64,000 nt of DNA from Panax quinquefolius (lineage: Eukaryota; Streptophyta; Magnoliopsida; Apiales; Araliaceae). Below, piece after piece: positions 58,601-64,000 of this stretch. Numbering within the stretch: the first letter of the stretch is position 1; each line of letters begins with the position of its first letter. The notes beneath the pieces are model-generated. The model saw nothing but the letters and a program-made list of their open reading frames with translations. It was not told the DNA's origin and searched no databases. Made by a program: the position numbers and the translations under genes. The stretch spans positions 35,614,479 through 35,678,478 of the forward strand of contig CM035162.1 of the NCBI GenBank assembly GCA_020205615.1, written 5' to 3'.

Positions 58601-61089
58601 ATGAGTATCACTTATTTCGAGTGTAAATTACGTAAGGTTTGGAGAAGTAAAGATAGGTAATGGGTGGAATTATTAAAATAAATAAGAATAGACTAGTAAT
58701 ATACTTGGTCAAACCTAATTATTAGATTTGTCAAATAATCAAAAGCTTCAAATTGGAGTTTCTAATTATTTTCATAAAAATTGATTATAAGTAGTTTAAA
58801 AATCAGGTTACCAAACACTTTTTGCTAGTTAAAATTGATTATGAGTAGCTTTGACTAAATATTAGTGATCCCAAACTATACTATATAGTGTATATAGTGT
58901 ATGTATGTGTGTGTTTTTGTTTATATAATTCTTAAGATTTTTACAAGGTGAGATGCATGAAACCTCTCTACATAAATTTGGGAGCTCATGTTGTGTCTTC
59001 TAGCCTCTTGAAAGCATTAATATTGTTTCTAAATGCTTCTTCTCATCAACAAACTACTTGTTTATAAACTATCTAGCAATATGAAATCCATGATAATCAA
59101 TTAAGGCATATATTGTTGTTAAGATAGAAAACAATTAGTTTGGTGGTTGTAAACCATTTTAAATATATGCTGGATGATATTTAACTTTTATCTGAAAATA
59201 CTTTTACATTCAGGAATCGCGCAGCTGAAAAACTTTATGGATACAATGACCATGAAGTTCTTGGACAAAGATATTCAGAACTACTTATTGATGAAGCACA
59301 TTATGCTGCAAAACATTTTTTTGAAAATTTGAGCTGTGGTAAATCTTGGTCAGGTCAGGTCCCTTTTAAGAAGAGGTCGGGTGAGATATTAATGGCATTA
59401 GTGACAAACAGCCCATTATATGAGGATGGTGAGCTTGTGGGTATTATCACTGTTTCAAGTGATGCGGCCTTATTCAATAGAATAATCTCGGGTGACCTGA
59501 GAACAAATCAGGATTGTGAAAGAGGCCAACCCAGACTGTGGGGGTTAGACTTCAAAAAGATCCAGTGGCACGCACTGCCGCATATTGCATCAGTGCCACA
59601 GATTGCATCATCTGTTTCCAATCTGGTGCTTATCTATTACACTTGCCGTACATTCATTTTATTCATGCTATTCCTTCTGTTCATTTTATTTATGTGTTGG
59701 AATGATTTGCTACTCTTGTCTGCTGTACTCATCAGGCTTCAAAAGTTCTATCTAGAAAACGTGGTGATGATCCTAGTAACATGTGTACAACTTCCAGTAA
59801 TATAGAGGGGAGAGTGGATGCTCAGGATATAACAGCAGAGAAGCCACCTCTAGGAAAGACGCCGGTAATGCTTTGATACGATTGGTGATTCTACTTTTAC
59901 TTCAATGATAGTGTAGAGTATATCTAGAAGAATACTATAGTGTAGAGTATATCTAGAAAAATACTTCTTTTTTTAATTTCAGCTTTTGAAGCCTCGTTTT
60001 GGTTTAAACTTTGGAAAGAGGACTGCTGACACAGAGAGGTTTGCGAAAGATGAATCTACATTTGAGTCATCTCAACCTTCTAAACTTGTATGGATCCATT
60101 CCCTTACCTTTAACCTTCATGCAATACTTCAGTCTATTCCACAATAATTACTAACTTAGGTTTCTAAACATTATTCAGCCAGGAAATAATTTGCAATGTA
60201 GAAATCAATTATTATGCAATATTACTATTGGAAATAGAAGAGTTTGGTCTGAAAGTTACGAAAGTAACTTGGGAAGTAATTCCTTTTGTCTTTTGTGGAG
60301 CCAACTGTTAGTTAAATTGGTCTTGAAGCAGGATAGAATCATGTAATCACGTATTTCCGGATGTTGTAAGAGATTGTAAAATTTCGTCAGTGTATTAGCC
60401 TAAGGAGAGAAAAAAATTAGCAACCTAAATTCTGCTAAACTACTTAATTGGAATACTGCAGGCAGCAAATGTATTATCAAAGCAGGGCATTTGTAAACTT
60501 GGGAAAGACAAAGATGGAATCATTCAACAAAACGGCCACACTAATATTTTCATGAACAATGGAATGACCAGTGAGCCGAATTCACGTAGACCTTTGAAGA
60601 TGTCAACTTCATATCAATGCATTGTTAAAGATGACTATGAAGAAAAGAATGAAGAATATTGTCCCTTTTCTGCAAGAAGAAGATATGCAAACATAAGTGG
60701 GAAAATTGTTCCCACCGATGTTGAAGCCTTTCCAAGAGAGTTCAATTGTCTTGAAGTTCCAAAACATGTAGATCTGTTGCCAACGCCAAGATTCCAATTT
60801 GAGTTGGAGGAGTTGGATCCAGATTCACAGAATTCAAAGCATTTGGAGGTTGAAGATTCAATGAAGCAACTGTCAGTTCATCAACAGAGTCATGGTTCAG
60901 GGGAGAGCATTTGCAGCACCGATGAAAATCTTACTAGAAAAGGAGACACAGGGTTGAACTCCAGAGGAGATTATGAAATTCGCTGGGAAGACTTACAATT
61001 GCGGGAGGAAATTGGGCAAGGTAAAGCTTAAGCAGCTCCAATTAGTTTACATACTATATTTTTAGTTATTGAAGCTTTGTACATTGTAG

Positions 61090-61135
<46 letters not shown>

Positions 61136-64000
61136 CTGATGGTCAGTAGGGCAAAACAAAAAACAAAACAATCTTGTGGAGAAGCAACCAAACTTTCCTG
61201 CATGACCAATAAGATAGAAAGATTTCCTAAAGATATATTGTTCGTTCCCTTGCGATTAAAGATACAAATTGAATCAAACTTGCTCCTTCATTTACGCTAT
61301 TGAGCATATTAATATTGTCCAAGTTTGGATTTCGGATAATATATCCTTTATTTATAAAAAGGACCAAGGAGCTGAGACTCACTTCCTTTAGGCTGTATTT
61401 GTTTGCAAATATGTCACATGAAGTTGTAGTATTTTAACTTATTTTTACTACTTTAATAGCTTTAAGAATTTTGTTATACTCAGATTAGTCCGAAGATGAC
61501 AACCTCGTACTATTTTTTTGTTTGTTTTTAAGGTCATTTATGAGGGACTACATAATATTATTGACCTTAAAAACAAAAAAATATATAGTAAGAGGTTGTG
61601 ATTTTTGGACTAATCGTGGTATAAAAAAGTGCTTAAGGGTATTAAAGTAGTAAAAATATGTTAAAATACTCCAATCCCATGCAACCTATTTGCAAACAAA
61701 CATAGCCTTAGAGTTCTGTGAGAAGCTCCAACAAGAAAGTGTCCTTCCATAATATGTAATTTAGTCCAACTCAAACAGCATATATTGGTTGCTTTTCAGC
61801 TCTTTTACATTTCTATATCCTCAAATAGAGTGCATTTGTTCTCTGTTTTTAGGTTCATATGCTGTTGTATACCATGGGATTTGGAACGCATCGGTACATT
61901 CTAAAAGTTCAGAAGCTGTTCATGTTTTCATCCCATTTTACAATGAAACTCTTTTCATCTGGATGCATAATTTTTACTTCTGGGTCATCAGGATGTTGCG
62001 GTTAAGGTTTATTTCGGGGATGAATACAGTGAGGAAGCCTTGCTTGACCACCAAAAAGAGGTGTGTGGAACTCACAGATAATGTTCATTGTTTGTTGTTG
62101 TCATGGTCAAAAGAGTAGCCCCTGATCGTGATGTTGATTTATGTATTCTTCAGATTGACATAATGAGAAGATTAAGACATCCAAATGTATTACTGTTTAT
62201 GGGGGCAGTATATTCCCTGAAAAAACTTGCCATGGTGACAGAGTTTCTACCAAGGTAACGCAGGAAACATCTCCTCTGATGCGGCGGAAAAGGTTTGTGC
62301 CTCGGTTATTTTATGAGTTTAAAATTTGATTGTTGTCTGGTCAGGGGAAGTCTTTTTAAAACACTTCACAAGAATAATCAATCATTAGACATCAGACGTC
62401 GTCTGAGGATGGCCCTTGATGTTGTAAGTTTTCTACCCAAATTCATCAGTTTCACACTCTCGACTCTGTTGAGGTAATCAACTATCAGCAATGTTTCCTC
62501 AAGCTCTTTTTGTTTTGATGCAGGCAAGAGGTATGAATTATTTGCATCACAGAAACCCCCCAATAGTACACAGAGATCTAAAATCTTCAAACCTGCTTGT
62601 TGACAAGAACTGGAATGTCAAGGTAGTAATAATGCAATTTCATACGTTTTATAAACCCCATTAGACAAGTCAATTTATAGCTCTTCACCAGGTTGGAGAC
62701 TTTGGCCTATCAAAGCTGAAGCATGCAACTTTCTTAACAGCAAAATCTGGAAGAGGAACAGTAATATTCTTCTCTTATCCTCTTTTGGTTTATTCGTTTT
62801 GTTATTCTTAGAAATCCATTTCATGGTAAAGTGAACGGCGTTGATTTTATTATCTCTCTCTCTTTTCTATGTAGTCTCATTAGTGCATTAACTTACAAGT
62901 TATCAATTATTTTTTATTGCAGCCTCAGTGGATGGCTCCTGAAGTCCTTCGAAATGAACCTTCAAATGAGAAGTAATTTCCAAAATTACCTTGTTATTAT
63001 TCTCATTTTCGCGCATTAGAATTTGTGGATAGGGAAGTGCTTCGTTGGAAAAGCTACATGAATCTCTATTATCTGGGAAATCTCCCCATCGTGAGAACTG
63101 GTCATTTAATGAATTTACCTCTGTAGTAAAAGGACTAGTTGGTTTCTGATGCGATGGGAACTTTTTGGCAATCTTCACTTAGTTCTCCATGAGACACCTT
63201 ATTTTATAGCTTTTACTTTTTTCCGGTTGAAAAGGTCAAACTATGGAAGTTCTTAGCAAAGCTATTCTAATGGGGTTATAAGCATGGGCGGATCCAGGAA
63301 TCTTTTCCAGGGGCGGATTTTAACTAATATTTTTGTTGAAGTTAAATAAAGAAAACTTAAACTAATTATAATAATGTTTACAAATTGCAATAAATATTCA
63401 TAATCCTACCTAAAAAGGAATTTCAAATAAAAAACATTTAGATTAAATTTAGAAACTTTTCGGTTACTTGTCATAGTTCAATTTGAATGATTCCCAAATG
63501 CTCAAAGTCTTAAACCAAATTTGTTTTCTATATTCAAACAAAACCATGAATTGATTTCAAAACATAAACTAGTTTTGTACTTCTAAGATTTCACCAAACC
63601 TTAAAACTAAGAAGATTTTTCATTTTTGTACTTGTATTTAGAATTGGTTTATGAATTTTTTTTGCCTCCAAGTTTAACTCTTCCATTAATCTGCCCCTTT
63701 AAAATTATTAATTTACATATTTGTCCTGTACCTATACCTATAAAAATAAATCCAGCAGGGGCAGCTGCCTATGCTGCCCCGTATATAGATCCGCCCCTGG
63801 CTATAAGAATCAAAAGTTTGTTTTCTTCTTTATATATCTATCTTCCTTAACTCTGGATTGGTTTGTGTGAACAACAGAAGGTTTGCAAATTTGTAATCTG
63901 TTACTTGACAGGTCGGATGTCTTCAGTTTTGGCGTTATACTGTGGGAACTAATGACAGAATCCATTCCATGGAGCGACCTAAATTCCTTGCAGGTAATTC
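55620..64000 (+). CDS. PAS-domain Raf-like MAPKKK (At4g23050 type), 3' end beyond the window
   Basis: Thirteen exons, all with GT/AG borders and in frame (686 codons): 55620-55882, 59214-59625, 59736-59864, 59983-60087, 60462-61020, 61853-61893, 61992-62060, 62154-62254, 62345-62423, 62524-62622, 62692-62760, 62923-62972, 63912-63993. An N-terminal coiled coil (about residues 12-40) is followed by a PAS domain (about 60-180; [36 protein letters not shown]). After a linker comes the kinase: loop [11 protein letters not shown] (Ala for the third Gly, as I recall in this subgroup), VAVK Lys508, catalytic HRDLKSSN with Asp604, DFG at 622-624 and APE at 647-649. The catalytic loop and [10 protein letters not shown] are Raf-like Ser/Thr type. 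Related Arabidopsis kinases act in abscisic acid and stress signalling; that role here is inference. The last lobe is missing only because the window ends. Confidence 0.9.
56852..57278. mobile_element. Stowaway-like MITE 1
   Basis: TIRs CTCCCTCCGTCCCATAGTTA and the inverse at 57259-57278, continuing inward as TAGGTTGATTT, flanked by TA (56850-56851 and 57279-57280). It is 427 bp long with no coding capacity, which is the Tc1/mariner non-autonomous signature. Confidence 0.88.
57600..57810 (+). pseudogene. Coding-like fragment between two MITEs, possibly organellar RT-like
   Basis: An open stretch without ATG contains [18 protein letters not shown] and [10 protein letters not shown]. From memory these resemble a reverse-transcriptase-like reading frame found in plant mitochondrial DNA, but I cannot verify that. 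A short direct repeat, GTGTGACATTCCAG, precedes it at about 57528-57541 and 57607-57620. It is cut on the right by Stowaway MITE 2. It is not an exon of the kinase. Confidence 0.3.
57813..58086. mobile_element. Stowaway-like MITE 2
   Basis: TIRs CTCCCTCCGTCCCTATTTAA and the inverse at 58067-58086, continuing inward as ATGACGTTTTAGAG, flanked by TA on both sides. It is 274 bp and a different subfamily from MITE 1, sharing only the outer CTCCCTCCGTCCC. Confidence 0.88.
58290..58385. repeat. Palindromic remnant of a Tourist-like MITE
   Basis: Contains a perfect 22-bp palindrome at 58343-58364 centred on CCCGGG, and ends TTGCAAACAAACATAGCC. That is the same outer repeat as the intact Tourist-like element at 61391-61707. 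The other end is not found, so it is truncated. Confidence 0.45.
58444..58876. mobile_element. Unclassified MITE-like inverted-repeat element
   Basis: Starts GTTTGGGATCGC and ends GTGATCCCAAAC. Inner sequences (AATCTGATTAG, AATTGATTATAAGTAG and others) also show inverted pairing. The target duplication is unclear (TAT-rich flanks), so the superfamily is left open. No coding sequence. Confidence 0.6.
61093..61132. repeat. (TA)n microsatellite in kinase intron 5
   Basis: About 20 uninterrupted TA dinucleotides, 70 bp after the exon 5 donor. Confidence 0.9.
61391..61707. mobile_element. Tourist-like (PIF/Harbinger) MITE in kinase intron 5
   Basis: TIRs GGCTGTATTTGTTTGCAAAT and TATTTGCAAACAAACATAGCC, flanked by TTA on both sides (61388-61390 and 61708-61710), the 3-bp duplication usual for PIF/Harbinger. 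It is 317 bp long, and its arms pair over much of their length (AGTAGTAAAAATA, AAGAATTTTGTTATA and others). Confidence 0.85.
63283..63799. mobile_element. hAT-like MITE in kinase intron 12
   Basis: Begins CATGGGCGGATCC and ends GATCCGCCCCTG, flanked by GTTATAAG (63275-63282) and GCTATAAG (63800-63807), an 8-bp duplication with one mismatch. CAGGGGCGGA-type ends and 8-bp duplications are typical of hAT elements. It is 517 bp long with no coding capacity. Confidence 0.75.

Larger units (their letters stand above)
55883..59213 (+). other. Intron 1 of the kinase gene, enlarged by MITEs
   Basis: A 3.3-kb intron splitting the PAS domain at the Trp codon of IIYW/NRAAEK (phase 2). It contains an (AT)n run at about 55897-55917, two Stowaway-like MITEs, a coding-like fragment between them, a truncated palindromic element and a further inverted-repeat element. 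Bases 55920-56850 show nothing recognisable beyond chance reading frames. Confidence 0.75.

Noticed and set aside
55620..64000. Tyrosine kinase assignment for the host gene
   Set aside because: Databases often label such proteins tyrosine kinase family, but the HRDLKSSN catalytic loop is of the Raf-like Ser/Thr type and the PAS domain places it with plant Raf-like MAPKKKs.

Overview
The window is nuclear DNA from a flowering plant, almost certainly a eudicot. It is AT-rich, has spliced genes with GT/AG introns, carries Gypsy and Copia LTR retrotransposons, Mutator-like elements and MITEs, and ends in a plant-specific PAS/Raf-like protein kinase gene. An asterid is a guess only; no marker here fixes the species.

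Layout. Bases 1-1394 are old repeat-derived intergenic DNA. Bases 1395 to about 10290 hold MULE copy A, a Mutator-like element with a left terminal inverted repeat (TIR), a four-exon transposase pseudogene and no right end; a solo LTR (4126-6636, perfect 5-bp duplication GCATC) sits in its second exon. Bases 10347-55210 are MULE copy B, a related element whose two ends can be delimited: similar TIRs flanked by a near-perfect 9-bp duplication (10338-10346 and 55211-55219). Copy B carries a transposase on the plus strand and, converging on it, a minus-strand gene for a DUF1985 plus ULP1-type (C48) cysteine peptidase. It is therefore a Kaonashi-like or ULP-bearing MULE. Both genes are decayed.

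Copy B has been inflated from about 13.5 kb to 44.9 kb by later insertions. A Gypsy element with 2.9-kb LTRs (13332-42274, duplication GTATG) lies in transposase intron 2, and a second solo LTR (48719-51128) lies in the acidic exon of the ULP1 gene. The Gypsy element keeps gag and the integrase C-terminus, but most of its pol is replaced by two Copia elements of one family in opposite orientation (18565-27861 plus; about 29450-38487 minus). A degenerate endogenous caulimovirid (plant pararetrovirus) fragment lies between them.

The introns of both MULE genes are filled with a minisatellite built on TTGGTTACTG. In most arrays it lies in the sense orientation of the gene it interrupts, so its direction flips between the two convergent genes.

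From 55620 to the window end is the one gene that looks intact: a PAS-domain Raf-like MAPKKK of the Arabidopsis At4g23050 type. Thirteen exons are visible and all stay in frame (686 codons); the 3' part lies beyond the window. MULE B ends about 410 bp upstream of its ATG, so the retained promoter is short, but it holds a G-box/ABRE. Its introns host at least five MITEs (two Stowaway-like, one Tourist-like, one hAT-like, one unclassified).
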